Source: Nocardioides sp. Soil797 | GTDB lineage: Bacteria > Actinomycetota > Actinomycetes > Propionibacteriales > Nocardioidaceae | Direction: 5' to 3' | Assembly: GCA_001429555.1 (NCBI GenBank) | Contig: LMSR01000017.1 | Coordinates: forward strand, 281,051 to 345,050 | Length of the DNA: 64,000 nt | Shown here: positions 18,059-27,157 of the stretch, piece by piece | Numbering within the stretch: the stretch's first letter is position 1 | Layout of the letters: every line of letters begins with the position of its first letter | Translations under genes and position numbers: made by a program | Notes under the pieces: generated by a model | What the model was told of the DNA's origin: nothing | The model's database searches: none | What the model saw: only the letters and a program-made list of their open reading frames with translations

Positions 18059-21051
18059 CCCCTCGACCGTTGGGCCGTGGCGAGCTGATCCGGCTCGGAT
18101 TCACTGACCCGGAGCACACCGCCGACCACCTGGCCGAGCTGGGTTCGGCCGGCCATGAGCTGATCGCGATCCTGACCCAGACCGCGGACCCGGATGCCGC
18201 GGTCGCAGCGCTGGTCGACCTGGCCGATGCCATCGAGCGCGACGCCGACGAGAGCGACACGCGCGAGGGATTCCTCGAGGAGCTGGCCGATGACGAGGGC
18301 ACCGCGATGCGGTTGCTCAGCGTGCTGGGAGCCAGCACTGCCCTGGCCGACCACCTCGTGGTGCACCCACACCACTGGCGTGAGCTGACCGACCCCATGC
18401 TCGGCACCACGCGCCCCGCGGCGTACGCCGTTCGTGAGGCGTTGCTGCGTGCAGTCGGCGCCGACCCCGCCGACCCTATCCCGGTCTCGACCAGCGACGA
18501 CTGCGAGGCCACCGACGCCCTGCGCGTGGAGTATCGGCGCCTGCTGCTCCGGATGGCGGCGCGCGACCTGGCCCACGGCGTCGGTGTCGACGACATCGCC
18601 GCCGAGCTCTCCGACCTGGCCGCCGGCACGCTCGACGCCGCGTTGGCCATCGCCCGCGCCCGCGTGGGGGAGAGCGTGGCCACCGCACGCCTGTCGGTGA
18701 TCGCGATGGGCAAGTGCGGTGGGCACGAGCTCAACTACGTCAGCGACGTCGACGTCATCTTCGTCTTCGAGGCGGTCGAGGGCGCCGACGAGAACGAAGC
18801 CAACCGTGCGGCCACCCAGCTGGCCTCCCAGATGATGCAGATCTGCTCCGACCACACCGCCGAGGGCACCATCTGGCCGGTGGATGCGAACCTGCGACCG
18901 GAGGGGAAGACCGGGCCGTTGGTGCGCACCCTGGCCAGCCACCGGGGGTACTACGACCGGTGGGCCAAGACCTGGGAGTTCCAGGCGCTGCTCAAGGCCC
19001 GACCGGTGGCCGGCGACCTGGAGCTGGGTGCCGAATACATGCAGATGATCGCGCCCATGGTCTGGTCGGCGGCCAGCCGAGACGGGTTCGTCGAAGACGT
19101 GCAGGCGATGCGCAGACGGGTCCTCGACCACATCCCCGAGCACCAGGCCGAGCGCCAGCTCAAGCTCGGGTCGGGCGGCCTGCGTGATGTCGAGTTCGCC
19201 ATCCAGCTGCTGCAGATGGTGCACGGTCGCACCGACGAGAGCGTCCGTGCGCCGACGACGTTGAGTGCCCTGGCCCAGCTGACCCGGGGCGGGTACGTCG
19301 GTCGCGAGGACGGGCAGGCCCTGCACGAGGCCTATGCGTTCCTGCGCAAGCTGGAGCACCGCATCCAGCTCTTCCAGTTGCGACGCACGCACGTGCTGCC
19401 CGACGACGAGCCGTCACTGCGTCGGCTGGGCCGCTCGATCGGCCACTTCAAGGACTCGGTGAAGCAGCTCGACCAGGAGTGGAAGCACCACCGCCGCGAG
19501 GTGCGCCGGTTGCACGAGAAGCTCTTCTACCGGCCCTTGCTCAGCGCCGTCGCGGCGATCCCGGGGGAGCAGACCCGGCTCTCGACCGACGCCGCCGAGC
19601 AGCGCCTGTCCGCCCTGGGCTACCTCGACCCGACGGCCGCCCTGCGCCACCTGGAATACCTCACCAAGGGTGTTTCACGCACCGCCGCCATCCAGCGTCA
19701 GCTGTTGCCGGCGATGCTGGCCTGGTTCGCCGACGCACCCGACCCAGATGCCGGTCTCTTCGGCTTCCGGCGGATCAGCGAGACCCTCGGCTCCACCCAC
19801 TGGTACCTGTCGATGCTGCGCGACGAGGGCGAGGTCGCCCAACGCCTGGCCGGAATCCTGGCCACCTCGCGCTATGCCACCGACCTGCTCGAGCGGGAGC
19901 CGACCGGGGTGAAGCTGCTCGGCAGCGACCTCAGCCCGCTGACCTCCGAGGCCCTCACCAAGGAGATGCTCGCCTCGGCCGGCCGCCAGGACAACCCCGA
20001 CGCTGCGGCCCTGGCGATCCGGGCGATCCGCCGCCGGGAGCTGTTGCGGATCGCGGCCGGCGAGCTGGTCGGCGTACTCGACGTGGTGACCGTCGGCGCC
20101 GGGTTGAGCAACCTCACCGACGCGACGCTCGAGGCCACCCTCGACGTGGCCCACCGCGCCGTTCGCGCCGCCCGGGGCATCGACGAGTCGTTGAGCGTGC
20201 TGGCGATCATCGGGATGGGCCGCTACGGCGGCTTCGAGCTGTCCTACGGCAGCGACGCCGACGTGATGTTCGTGCATGAGGCCAAGCCCGGTGTCGAGGC
20301 ACAGCAGGCGGCCTCCTACGCGCAGGCCGTGGCCAACGAGCTGCGGCGGATGCTGGCGCTGCCGGCCTCGGACCCGCCCCTCGAGGTCGACGCCGGGCTG
20401 CGTCCGGAGGGGAAGCAGGGGCCGTTGGTGCGCACCCTCGAGTCCTACGCCGGCTACTACGCGAAGTGGTCGCAGGTGTGGGAGTTCCAGGCCCTCCTGC
20501 GCGCCGACGCGGTGGTCGGCAACGAGGACCTGCGGGCGCGCTTCACCGAGCTGATCAACCCACTCCGGTTCCCGGCCGACGGCCTCGACCCCGACGGCGT
20601 GATCGAGGTACGCCGGATCAAGGCGCGCGTCGACGAGGAACGGCTCCCACGCGGCGCCGACCCCAACACCCACCTCAAGCTGGGGCGCGGTGGACTCTCC
20701 GACATCGAGTGGACCGTGCAGCTCCTGCAGATGCTCCACGCCGGCCGACTGGTCGAGCTGCAGACCCCACGCACCCTCAAGGCGCTGCGGGCGATCACCG
20801 AGGCCGGACTCCTCGACGCGGAGGACTCCGAGGCGCTCAACGCCGCATGGCGGCTGGTGAGCTCGATGCGCAACGCGATCACCTTGGTCCGCGGCAAGGC
20901 CTCCGACCAGATTCCGCGATCGCCGAGGGAGCGTGCCGCGGTTGCCGCCGTGCTGGGCTACTCTGCCGGGGAGTCCGACGCGATGGTCAACGACTACCTT
21001 CGCACCACACGGCGAGCCCGCAGTGTGGTCGAGCGGATCTTCTGGGGCTGA
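18055..21051 (+). CDS. glnE: Bifunctional glutamine synthetase adenylyltransferase/deadenylase
   Basis: 998 residues from a TTG that overlaps the preceding stop. It adds AMP to, or removes it from, glutamine synthetase in response to nitrogen status. Two nucleotidyltransferase domains are visible: the first with GKCGGHELNYVSDVDVIF (near 225), the second with GRYGGFELSYGSDADVMF (near 725). Each is followed by a conserved LRPEGKxGPLVRTL stretch and a helical region (KLGSGGLRDVEFAIQ and KLGRGGLSDIEWTVQ). Both metal-binding D-x-D pairs are intact, so both activities should be present. Its target is presumably a GSI-beta (glnA1) elsewhere in the genome, because the adjacent GlnA2 lacks the target Tyr. 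Confidence 0.96.
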   Translation: MTPRPLGRGELIRLGFTDPEHTADHLAELGSAGHELIAILTQTADPDAAVAALVDLADAIERDADESDTREGFLEELADDEGTAMRLLSVLGASTALADHLVVHPHHWRELTDPMLGTTRPAAYAVREALLRAVGADPADPIPVSTSDDCEATDALRVEYRRLLLRMAARDLAHGVGVDDIAAELSDLAAGTLDAALAIARARVGESVATARLSVIAMGKCGGHELNYVSDVDVIFVFEAVEGADENEANRAATQLASQMMQICSDHTAEGTIWPVDANLRPEGKTGPLVRTLASHRGYYDRWAKTWEFQALLKARPVAGDLELGAEYMQMIAPMVWSAASRDGFVEDVQAMRRRVLDHIPEHQAERQLKLGSGGLRDVEFAIQLLQMVHGRTDESVRAPTTLSALAQLTRGGYVGREDGQALHEAYAFLRKLEHRIQLFQLRRTHVLPDDEPSLRRLGRSIGHFKDSVKQLDQEWKHHRREVRRLHEKLFYRPLLSAVAAIPGEQTRLSTDAAEQRLSALGYLDPTAALRHLEYLTKGVSRTAAIQRQLLPAMLAWFADAPDPDAGLFGFRRISETLGSTHWYLSMLRDEGEVAQRLAGILATSRYATDLLEREPTGVKLLGSDLSPLTSEALTKEMLASAGRQDNPDAAALAIRAIRRRELLRIAAGELVGVLDVVTVGAGLSNLTDATLEATLDVAHRAVRAARGIDESLSVLAIIGMGRYGGFELSYGSDADVMFVHEAKPGVEAQQAASYAQAVANELRRMLALPASDPPLEVDAGLRPEGKQGPLVRTLESYAGYYAKWSQVWEFQALLRADAVVGNEDLRARFTELINPLRFPADGLDPDGVIEVRRIKARVDEERLPRGADPNTHLKLGRGGLSDIEWTVQLLQMLHAGRLVELQTPRTLKALRAITEAGLLDAEDSEALNAAWRLVSSMRNAITLVRGKASDQIPRSPRERAAVAAVLGYSAGESDAMVNDYLRTTRRARSVVERIFWG

Positions 21052-21078
21052 GCGCCCGCTGAGACGTTGGGGAGTGCA

Positions 21079-22659
21079 GTGGGTTCAACCGTCGACGGTC
21101 GTCGGGTCACGACCGCCATCCGTGAGGACTCACCGTCCCCCTCGGCGCGGGCGTTCCTGCGACGCCACTGGCCGTTGTGGCTGGCACTGGCTCTCGTTCT
21201 CGTCGGCCGGATCGCCTTGTATGACTGGGCATTCTCGCCCGACGAGTCGGGTTTCTACTTGGTCGCCGACGACCTGTTGCACCACGGCGGTGACGGTCTC
21301 TACGGGCACTACTGGGTCGATCGTCCTCCGTTGCTGATCTGGCTCTTCATGATCGCCGCGGGCTTCGGCGACATCGCCGCAGTGCGCTGGCTGGTGGCCG
21401 TGTTCTACCTGCTTTTCCTCGTGCTCACCTACGTGACCAGTCGTCGTCTTGGCGGCTCGGGCGGCTGGGCCGTCGCCATCGCTGCCGCCTTCGCGATCAC
21501 TCCCGAGGTCGGCGCCCAGGTCGCCAACGGTGAGGCATTCTCGATCCCCTTCGTGATGGCGTCGATCCTGTGCGCCGCGATCGCTGCCGGCCACACGGGC
21601 CGGCGGGCACTGGTCTGGTCGACGGCCGCCGGGTTCCTCGGGCTGCTGGCGATGACCGCCAAGCAGAACTTCGTCGACGGACTCGTCTTCGCCTTCGTCC
21701 TCCTGGTCGCCAACGGGCTGCGCGGGGAGCGCACCTGGCCCGACGTCGTACGCCGTCTCGTGGCCGGGGCCGCTGGCATCGTGGCGGCCTGCGCGATCAT
21801 GGTGGCCTATGCGTTGACCACCGGCGCCGGGGTGGCCGGCCTGTGGTTGGCATCGGTGAGCTTTCGGGGCGACGCCTCGCGGGTGATCCGGGCCGGCTAT
21901 CGCACCGGGATCGAGAGTCGCGAGGACGCGATCATCGCCTCGGCCTGGGTCTCCGGGATCATCCCGCTGCTGCTGGTCCTGCTGGTGGTGGCACTGCTGG
22001 CGAGGTTCCGGGGCAGCTCGATCTCGTGGGCGGTTGCGGTCGTGATCGGCGTGGAGATCCTCTGCATCGTGGTGGGCGGCAACTACTGGAGCCACTACCT
22101 GCTGGGGCTCGCCCCCGGTCTCGCCCTGGCCGCTGGTCTCGCTCTGCGGCAGGATCCTGCGAGGCGGCGCGCGGTCCGGTCGGGTCGTACCTGGGCGCAC
22201 TGGCTGGTGCTCCCGGCCGCGGCATACCTCATCTGCTCGGCGCTGGTCTCGATGCCGCTCGCCGTGGCGGAGCAAGACTCGTCCGCGAGCACCCGGTCGG
22301 AGAGGATCGGCGGCTTCGTGGCCGACTCGGCGGAGCCGGGTGACACGGCGACCACTCTCTTCGGGCGCGCGGACGCACAGTTCCAGACCGGCCTGCGCTC
22401 GCCGTACCAGCACCTGTGGAGCCTGCCGGTGCGGGTGCTCGACCCGGACCTGAAGGAGCTCACCGCCCTGCTGGAGAGCGAGCAGGCTCCCACCTGGATC
22501 GTCCAGGTCTTCTCGTTCCACGAATGGGGCCTCGACCCCGAGGGTCGCATCGACCCGGTGGTCGCCCGTCGCTACGACATCGTCTACGACGCCTGCGGCA
22601 CGAGGATCTACAAGCTGAAGTCCGCCGAGCGTGACCTGGCGCCGGCGCCGGCCTGCTGA
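21079..22659 (+). CDS. Polytopic GT-C family glycosyltransferase-like membrane protein
   Basis: 526 residues from the GTG at 21079, with GGGGAG 4 nt upstream; a TTG at 21067 is an alternative. There are about ten transmembrane helices. The first loop holds an acidic pair in FSPDESGFYLVADDLL and is followed by YWVDRPPLLIWLF. This is the pattern of dolichyl-phosphate-mannose/ArnT-like (PMT_2, GT39/GT83) transferases, which use lipid-linked sugars outside the membrane. The soluble C-terminal part (about 400-520) ends in YDIVYDACGTRIYKLKS. Acceptor and sugar are unknown. There is no neighbouring glycan cluster, so its role may be cell-wall or protein glycosylation; that is inference from the fold. 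Confidence 0.8.
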   Translation: MGSTVDGRRVTTAIREDSPSPSARAFLRRHWPLWLALALVLVGRIALYDWAFSPDESGFYLVADDLLHHGGDGLYGHYWVDRPPLLIWLFMIAAGFGDIAAVRWLVAVFYLLFLVLTYVTSRRLGGSGGWAVAIAAAFAITPEVGAQVANGEAFSIPFVMASILCAAIAAGHTGRRALVWSTAAGFLGLLAMTAKQNFVDGLVFAFVLLVANGLRGERTWPDVVRRLVAGAAGIVAACAIMVAYALTTGAGVAGLWLASVSFRGDASRVIRAGYRTGIESREDAIIASAWVSGIIPLLLVLLVVALLARFRGSSISWAVAVVIGVEILCIVVGGNYWSHYLLGLAPGLALAAGLALRQDPARRRAVRSGRTWAHWLVLPAAAYLICSALVSMPLAVAEQDSSASTRSERIGGFVADSAEPGDTATTLFGRADAQFQTGLRSPYQHLWSLPVRVLDPDLKELTALLESEQAPTWIVQVFSFHEWGLDPEGRIDPVVARRYDIVYDACGTRIYKLKSAERDLAPAPAC

Positions 22660-22707
22660 CCCTCGTCGCTGCCCGGCCCACCCGCACCTTCTGACATGAT
22701 GACCTGC

Positions 22708-23403
22708 GTGAACGGGAACGCGGGGCCGATGCTGCGGCACGTGCGCGGCGCCGTGCTGGCCTTCGTGGTGATGAGCACGGGCGTCGTCGCCCACGTCACC
22801 GCCGACGGTCTGCTCCCGTCGGTCCCTGCCCTGGTGGCGCTCTACGTGGGCTGTGCGCTGGCCTTCGCATGGCTGCTGTCCCGACCGGCCACCACCACCC
22901 GCATCGTGCTGCTCACCGTCGGCGGGCAGAGCCTGGTGCACGCCGTGCTGACGATGACGTCCGGCCACGCCGGCGACGCCCCGGCCCGACCGGTGGCCCC
23001 CGTGGCCGCGCCACCGCCCGTGCCGACCGGCTCCTCGGGCTCGCTGATGGCGCAGTACGAAGCCTCGCGTCCGCAGGTCGACGCCCAGCTGGCAGTGCCT
23101 GACGGTGTGATGCACCTGTTCCACGACATGACCGGTCCGCATGCGCCGATGATGGTGCTGCACCTGTTGGCCGCAGCCCTGGTCGGGCTGTGGCTCGCCG
23201 TCGGCGAGCGGGCGCTGTGGACCCTGCTCGCTCTCGCCGTGGCCGTCACCGTTCCCGCCTTGGGTGCCCTGCTGGCCGGCCTCCGGCTGCCGGCTCCGGT
23301 GCCCGCCGTGCCGGCCGCGTTCGCCCGCTCGACGCCGCCCCACCTGGCGGCGCTGGCGCGCAGCGTCGTACGCCGAGGGCCGCCGCAACTCCTCGTGGCC
23401 TGA
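22708..23403 (+). CDS. His/Met-rich membrane protein at head of copper-type cluster
   Basis: 231 residues from the GTG at 22708 (CATGAT ends 7 nt upstream); an ATG at 22696 would add four residues. About five hydrophobic helices are present, with a Pro/Ala-rich extracytoplasmic loop in the middle. His and Met cluster near membrane ends (SLVHAVL, VMHLFHDMTGPHAPMMVLH), suggesting metal contact. I do not recognise the family. It precedes a PepSY protein, YcnI and a CopC fusion on the same strand, so a role in copper handling is plausible but rests on context. A 166-bp gap separates it from the next gene. Confidence 0.75.
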   Translation: MNGNAGPMLRHVRGAVLAFVVMSTGVVAHVTADGLLPSVPALVALYVGCALAFAWLLSRPATTTRIVLLTVGGQSLVHAVLTMTSGHAGDAPARPVAPVAAPPPVPTGSSGSLMAQYEASRPQVDAQLAVPDGVMHLFHDMTGPHAPMMVLHLLAAALVGLWLAVGERALWTLLALAVAVTVPALGALLAGLRLPAPVPAVPAAFARSTPPHLAALARSVVRRGPPQLLVA

Positions 23404-23569
23404 ACGTTCCTCTCCGCACCTCGCGTCCCTGACCCGGTGACGCCGTCCGTGTCTGCTGCGCTGCACCCTGCGCGAGCCAACGGCACGGCAACCGACGGGC
23501 TACGCCGCCCCGACTGGCTGACTGCTCGGTCGCGATGCGGAGTTTCCTTCGCATGTCCTGAGGAGTGAC

Positions 23570-25021
23570 ATGACCCTGCAGACCGAACCTGCAGCGCGCC
23601 CGCGACCGGCCGACTCCGGCCGATCGACGCCGCGCGCCGCGAAGCCCGGGTGGTTCCGGGCGTTCTGGAGGTGGCACTTCTATGCCGCCTTCCTCGTCGT
23701 ACCCGTCCTGCTGGTGCTCTCGACCACCGGCCTGATCTACCTGTTCCGATTCCAGCTCGAACCCCTCATGCACGGCGATGTCATGAAGGTCGAGAAGCCC
23801 GCCGACATGGACTTCACCCAGCCCTACTCGGCCCAGTTGGCGGCAGTGGAGCGGGCCTACCCCGACGCCACCGTCGTGTCGATGACCGAGCCGAAGAACG
23901 AGGGACGCAGCACCTTGTTCTCGGTGGTCACCGAGTCGGGCGAGCCGCGCGACGTCTACGTGAACCCGTGGGGTGCGGAGGTGCTCGGCGACGTCAATCC
24001 CGACACCACCCTCAGCGGGTACGCCGTCCGCCTCCACGCCGACCTGATGTCCGGACGGTGGGGCGATCACGTCATGGAGCTGGGTGCCTGCTGGGCCCTG
24101 GTGATGGCGTTGACCGGCTACTACCTCTACTGGAAGGGACGCACGGCGCGACGACGCCGGCCGAAGTCCCTGCGCTCACGACACGGGCGGATCGGCCTGG
24201 TCGCCGGGCTCGGCCTGGTGATGCTGCTGATCACCGGCCTGCCGTGGACCGGGGTCTGGGGCGAGAAGGTGCAGACCCTGGCCACCGATCGTGACTCGTC
24301 GATGTGGAGCACCGACCCCGGCGCGCTGTCGGACCCGACCTCCACCCTCGACGAGTCACTCCCGCACTCTCACCAGCAGGAGGTTCCCTGGGGGAGCGGG
24401 AAGTCGGAGGTGCCACGGTCCTCGGGCCACGCCGGCACCAGTGTCGCCAACATCGACACCGCCGTCGGTGTCGCCGATGCCCAGGGGCTGCGACACCCCA
24501 TGACGGTGGCCCTGCCGAACACCGAGGACGGCGTGTTCTCGGTGATCGGCTATGCCTTCGACGCGCCGTCGGACGAGAAGACCGTCCATGTCGGACGCTT
24601 CGGTGGGGAGGTCGAGTCGACCTACGGCTACGACGACTACCCGGCGCTGGCCAAGGTGGTCGCCCAGGGGATCGGGCTCCACGAGGGGCGCAGCCTCGGG
24701 CTGTGGTCGTTCTGGGGCGCGGCGCTGATGTGCGTGACGATCATGGCCTCGTGCATCACCGGCCCGTTGATGTGGTGGCGCCGCCGCCCACGTCGTACGC
24801 CGCGAGCCGGCGGCGCGGACGGCCCGAAGCCGCGGCGCGGGTCCATCCGGGCACCACGTGGGCGAATGCCGTTGCGCACGACACCGTTCCTGATGGTCGC
24901 AGTGGTCGCACTGGGGCTCTTCCTGCCGCTCTTCGGCCTGTCCCTGCTGGCGATTCTCGCCTTCGACCACTTGCTCGTCCGGCGGGTCCCCGCCCTCTCC
25001 CACTTCTTCGACACCCCCTGA
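23570..25021 (+). CDS. PepSY-associated transmembrane protein
   Basis: 483 residues; GAGGAG precedes the ATG. After a 20-residue Pro/Arg-rich N-terminus comes a first helix (FYAAFLVVPVLLVLSTTGLIYLF). A PepSY-like extracytoplasmic region follows (AVERAYPDATVVSM, VYVNPWGAEVLGDV), then RLHADLMSGRWGDHVMELGACW leading into further helices (about 170-190, 210-230, 385-405, 440-465). This is the layout of PepSY_TM proteins, which sit in the membrane near iron- or copper-linked genes and are thought to assist reduction or assembly at the cell surface. Paired His residues in the membrane regions (RLHAD, HVMELG) could bind haem or metal. It lies 65 bp before ycnI-like. Confidence 0.88.
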   Translation: MTLQTEPAARPRPADSGRSTPRAAKPGWFRAFWRWHFYAAFLVVPVLLVLSTTGLIYLFRFQLEPLMHGDVMKVEKPADMDFTQPYSAQLAAVERAYPDATVVSMTEPKNEGRSTLFSVVTESGEPRDVYVNPWGAEVLGDVNPDTTLSGYAVRLHADLMSGRWGDHVMELGACWALVMALTGYYLYWKGRTARRRRPKSLRSRHGRIGLVAGLGLVMLLITGLPWTGVWGEKVQTLATDRDSSMWSTDPGALSDPTSTLDESLPHSHQQEVPWGSGKSEVPRSSGHAGTSVANIDTAVGVADAQGLRHPMTVALPNTEDGVFSVIGYAFDAPSDEKTVHVGRFGGEVESTYGYDDYPALAKVVAQGIGLHEGRSLGLWSFWGAALMCVTIMASCITGPLMWWRRRPRRTPRAGGADGPKPRRGSIRAPRGRMPLRTTPFLMVAVVALGLFLPLFGLSLLAILAFDHLLVRRVPALSHFFDTP

Positions 25022-25086
25022 GGCGGGCGGCCCGGGGGAGACCCGGGCCCCGTCGCGATCACGAACTCATTGCCAAGGAGAAACTC

Positions 25087-25803
25087 ATGAACATCACTCG
25101 TCTGCTTGCCCGTGCCGCGCTCGTTCCCGTGGTCGGAGGTGTGGTGCTGCTCGGCGCCGGGTCGGCCTCGGCGCATGTCACCGTCACCGCCTCCGAGACC
25201 GGGGCCGGCGCCTACACCGTGCTCACCTTCAGCGTTCCCCACGGTTGCGAGGGCTCGCCGACCACGGCGATCCGCATCGCGATGCCCGAGGAGATCGTTG
25301 CGGCCACCCCGACCCGCCAGCCGTTCTACGACGTCACGAAGGTGATGAAGAAGCTCGACCAGCCGATCACCGACACCCACGGCAACAAGACCACCGAACG
25401 GGTTGCCGAGGTGGTCTACACCGCGAAGACCCCGTTGCCCGACGGTGAACGCGACACGTTCGAGCTCTCCGTGCAGCTGCCCGACGCGGCCGGCGAGACG
25501 CTCACCTTCCCGACCATCCAGAAGTGCGAGCAGGGGAAGACAGCCTGGACCGAGGTGCCGGCCGACGGTGAGTCCGGTGACGAGCTCGAGTCGCCCGCGC
25601 CGAGCGTCACGATCACCGAGGCCGCAGGCTCCTCGGACGGTGCAGGCTCCTCGGACGGCGCCAGCTCCTCGGACGGCGCCAGCTCCTCGGACGAGGCCGA
25701 CGACAGCGATGGCAACGGGCTGGCGATCGGCGGCCTGGTCGCCGGTCTGCTCGGCCTGCTCGCCGGGGGAGCGGCCCTGGCCCGAACCCGCACCAAGGCG
25801 TGA
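25087..25803 (+). CDS. YcnI-family (DUF1775) copper-binding envelope protein
   Basis: 238 residues; AAGGAG precedes the ATG. A signal peptide ends at ASA, so the mature protein begins with His30, which in characterised YcnI forms part of a monohistidine copper site. The DUF1775 domain (about 30-165; HVTVTASETGAGAYTVLTF, VPHGCEGSPTT, and KTAW with the conserved Trp) is followed by a Ser/Asp-rich linker made of four tandem 18-bp units (25627-25698) and a C-terminal helix with Arg/Lys, which anchors the protein. Its stop overlaps the GTG of the CopC fusion gene, so the two are co-translated. Role inferred from family: copper binding or delivery outside the membrane. Confidence 0.93.
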   Translation: MNITRLLARAALVPVVGGVVLLGAGSASAHVTVTASETGAGAYTVLTFSVPHGCEGSPTTAIRIAMPEEIVAATPTRQPFYDVTKVMKKLDQPITDTHGNKTTERVAEVVYTAKTPLPDGERDTFELSVQLPDAAGETLTFPTIQKCEQGKTAWTEVPADGESGDELESPAPSVTITEAAGSSDGAGSSDGASSSDGASSSDEADDSDGNGLAIGGLVAGLLGLLAGGAALARTRTKA

Positions 25804-27053
25804 GTACGTCGACTCGGCGTGCGGTGGGAGCCCGCACGCGTGCCTGGGCGATCCGCCTGGTCGCGGTGGCGGTGATCTCGGTGATCACCCTGTTGACCGG
25901 CGCCACGGCGGCCTCGGCCCACGCCCAGCTCGTCTCCAGCTCTCCGGGGAACGGGTCGGTCGTGGGCCAGCCGCCGAAGGCGATCACGCTCGAGTTCAAC
26001 GAGGCGGTGACGGCCCGGGCCGAGGAGACACGGGTCTTCGACGGCAACGGGGCCGAGATCGCGGTGCAGGTGACGACGGCCGACCGCACGGTCACCGTCA
26101 CCCCCACTGACGAGCTGTCGCAGGGCACCGTGGTGGTCGGCTATGCAGTCACCTCGGCCGATGGTCACCCGATCGAAGGGTCGATCACCTTCGCGGTGGG
26201 CGAACCGACGCCGGGAAGCTCGGAGAACGGGGTCTTCGAGGAGCCCACGACGACCGGGATCGGGGCTGCCCACACGGCAGCCGTCGGCCTCGCCGTGCTC
26301 GCCACCGCCGCGCTCGTCGTACTCCTGCTGCTCGGTCGTTCCGGGCGATGGGTGGAGGCGAGCTGGTTGCTCGCGCTGGGTGCCGTCGTGCTCGCCGTAC
26401 CCCTGGGTGCGGTCGAGGCCGGTGGCGTCGGCTGGGGCGCGCTGCTGGACTGGGAGCACTGGGTCGACGGCTGGGTCAGCTGGCGTGGGCTGCTGCTGGC
26501 GGTGGCGGTCGTGGCCGCTGCCTGTGCGGTCAGCTGGTCACGTCAGGTGCGTTCTGACGGCGCTCCGGTGCATCACGAGAGCGCGGGCGCTGGCGGCGGC
26601 TGGCGATCCCGGCTCCCGGTGATCCTCGCGGTGCTGGTGGTGGCCGGCGCCGCCCCGTCGGCGTTCGCGGCCTCTGGCCCCAGCACCGCGGCCGCGCCGC
26701 AACCCGGCGGTAGTCCGGTGGCGGAGGCGACCAGCGGTGACCACACCGTGCGGATGACGCTCGACAGCACGACCGTGGGCACGACCGGTTTCCGCCTCAA
26801 GGTGCTCGATGCGGGAGGCAGACCGGTCCAGCCGTATGCCGTCCCGAAGCTGCGCGCGACGTCGGAGGGGCTGGCGCTCGACCTGGCGTTGAAGCGCGAG
26901 TCGGCCGGCGTCTGGACCGGGAGTGTCACCCTGCCCAGCCCCGGCGACTGGGAGGTGGAGGTGAGTGTCCGGTTGTCCGAGTTCGAGAACCCGGTGCTCA
27001 CGCTGCCGTTCGAGATCGGGTCACGCACGGCGGCGTCGAGCGGCGGTCACTGA
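25800..27053 (+). CDS. CopC-domain membrane protein with C-terminal YtkA-like domain
   Basis: 417 residues, GTG start inside the ycnI stop (GTGA). A signal sequence ends in AASA, leaving His41 as mature N-terminus. The CopC domain (41-138) has EFNEAV and SADGHPIEGSITF, whose Asp and His complete the usual copper histidine brace. Three or four transmembrane helices (about 155-310) follow, fewer than the eight of a full CopD. The C-terminal extracytoplasmic domain (about 315-410; RLKVLDAGGRPVQP to WEVEVSVRLSEFENP) looks like YtkA/FixH. The CopC-membrane-YtkA order matches YcnJ-type copper importers, but the membrane part is short, so transport through it alone is doubtful. Confidence 0.87.
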   Translation: MSTSTRRAVGARTRAWAIRLVAVAVISVITLLTGATAASAHAQLVSSSPGNGSVVGQPPKAITLEFNEAVTARAEETRVFDGNGAEIAVQVTTADRTVTVTPTDELSQGTVVVGYAVTSADGHPIEGSITFAVGEPTPGSSENGVFEEPTTTGIGAAHTAAVGLAVLATAALVVLLLLGRSGRWVEASWLLALGAVVLAVPLGAVEAGGVGWGALLDWEHWVDGWVSWRGLLLAVAVVAAACAVSWSRQVRSDGAPVHHESAGAGGGWRSRLPVILAVLVVAGAAPSAFAASGPSTAAAPQPGGSPVAEATSGDHTVRMTLDSTTVGTTGFRLKVLDAGGRPVQPYAVPKLRATSEGLALDLALKRESAGVWTGSVTLPSPGDWEVEVSVRLSEFENPVLTLPFEIGSRTAASSGGH

Positions 27054-27056
27054 TGC

Positions 27057-27093
27057 GCTGCTGCAGCATCCGGCCTCCGGGTGCTGCAGCAGC
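27057..27093. terminator. Hairpin terminator after the copper-type cluster
   Basis: GCTGCTGCAGCA at 27057-27068 pairs perfectly with TGCTGCAGCAGC at 27082-27093, with an inner CCGG/CCGG pairing. It starts 4 bp after the stop codon. There is no T-run. Confidence 0.8.
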
Positions 27094-27145
27094 CACCACG
27101 TCGGTCACCCGGAGCTCGACCCGAGCCTTTCCGGGGTTCTCCGAG

Positions 27146-27151
27146 TAGCCT
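27146..27151 (+). promoter_or_regulatory. -10 element for a leaderless message
   Basis: TAGCCT ends 6 nt before the ATG at 27158, and no Shine-Dalgarno sequence is present. Confidence 0.45.
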
Positions 27152-27157
27152 CGAGCC

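Noticed and set aside
15841..19392. Minus-strand open frame of 1183 codons across glnA2, the amidotransferase and glnE
   Set aside because: It lies opposite three clearly real genes and has shadow-type composition.
21130..23466. Minus-strand open frame of 778 codons
   Set aside because: It is opposite the GT-C protein and the His-rich membrane protein and is Arg/His/Gln-rich without domains.
23404..23569. Riboswitch before the PepSY gene
   Set aside because: I found no cobalamin-type or other conserved boxes, only weak short pairings.
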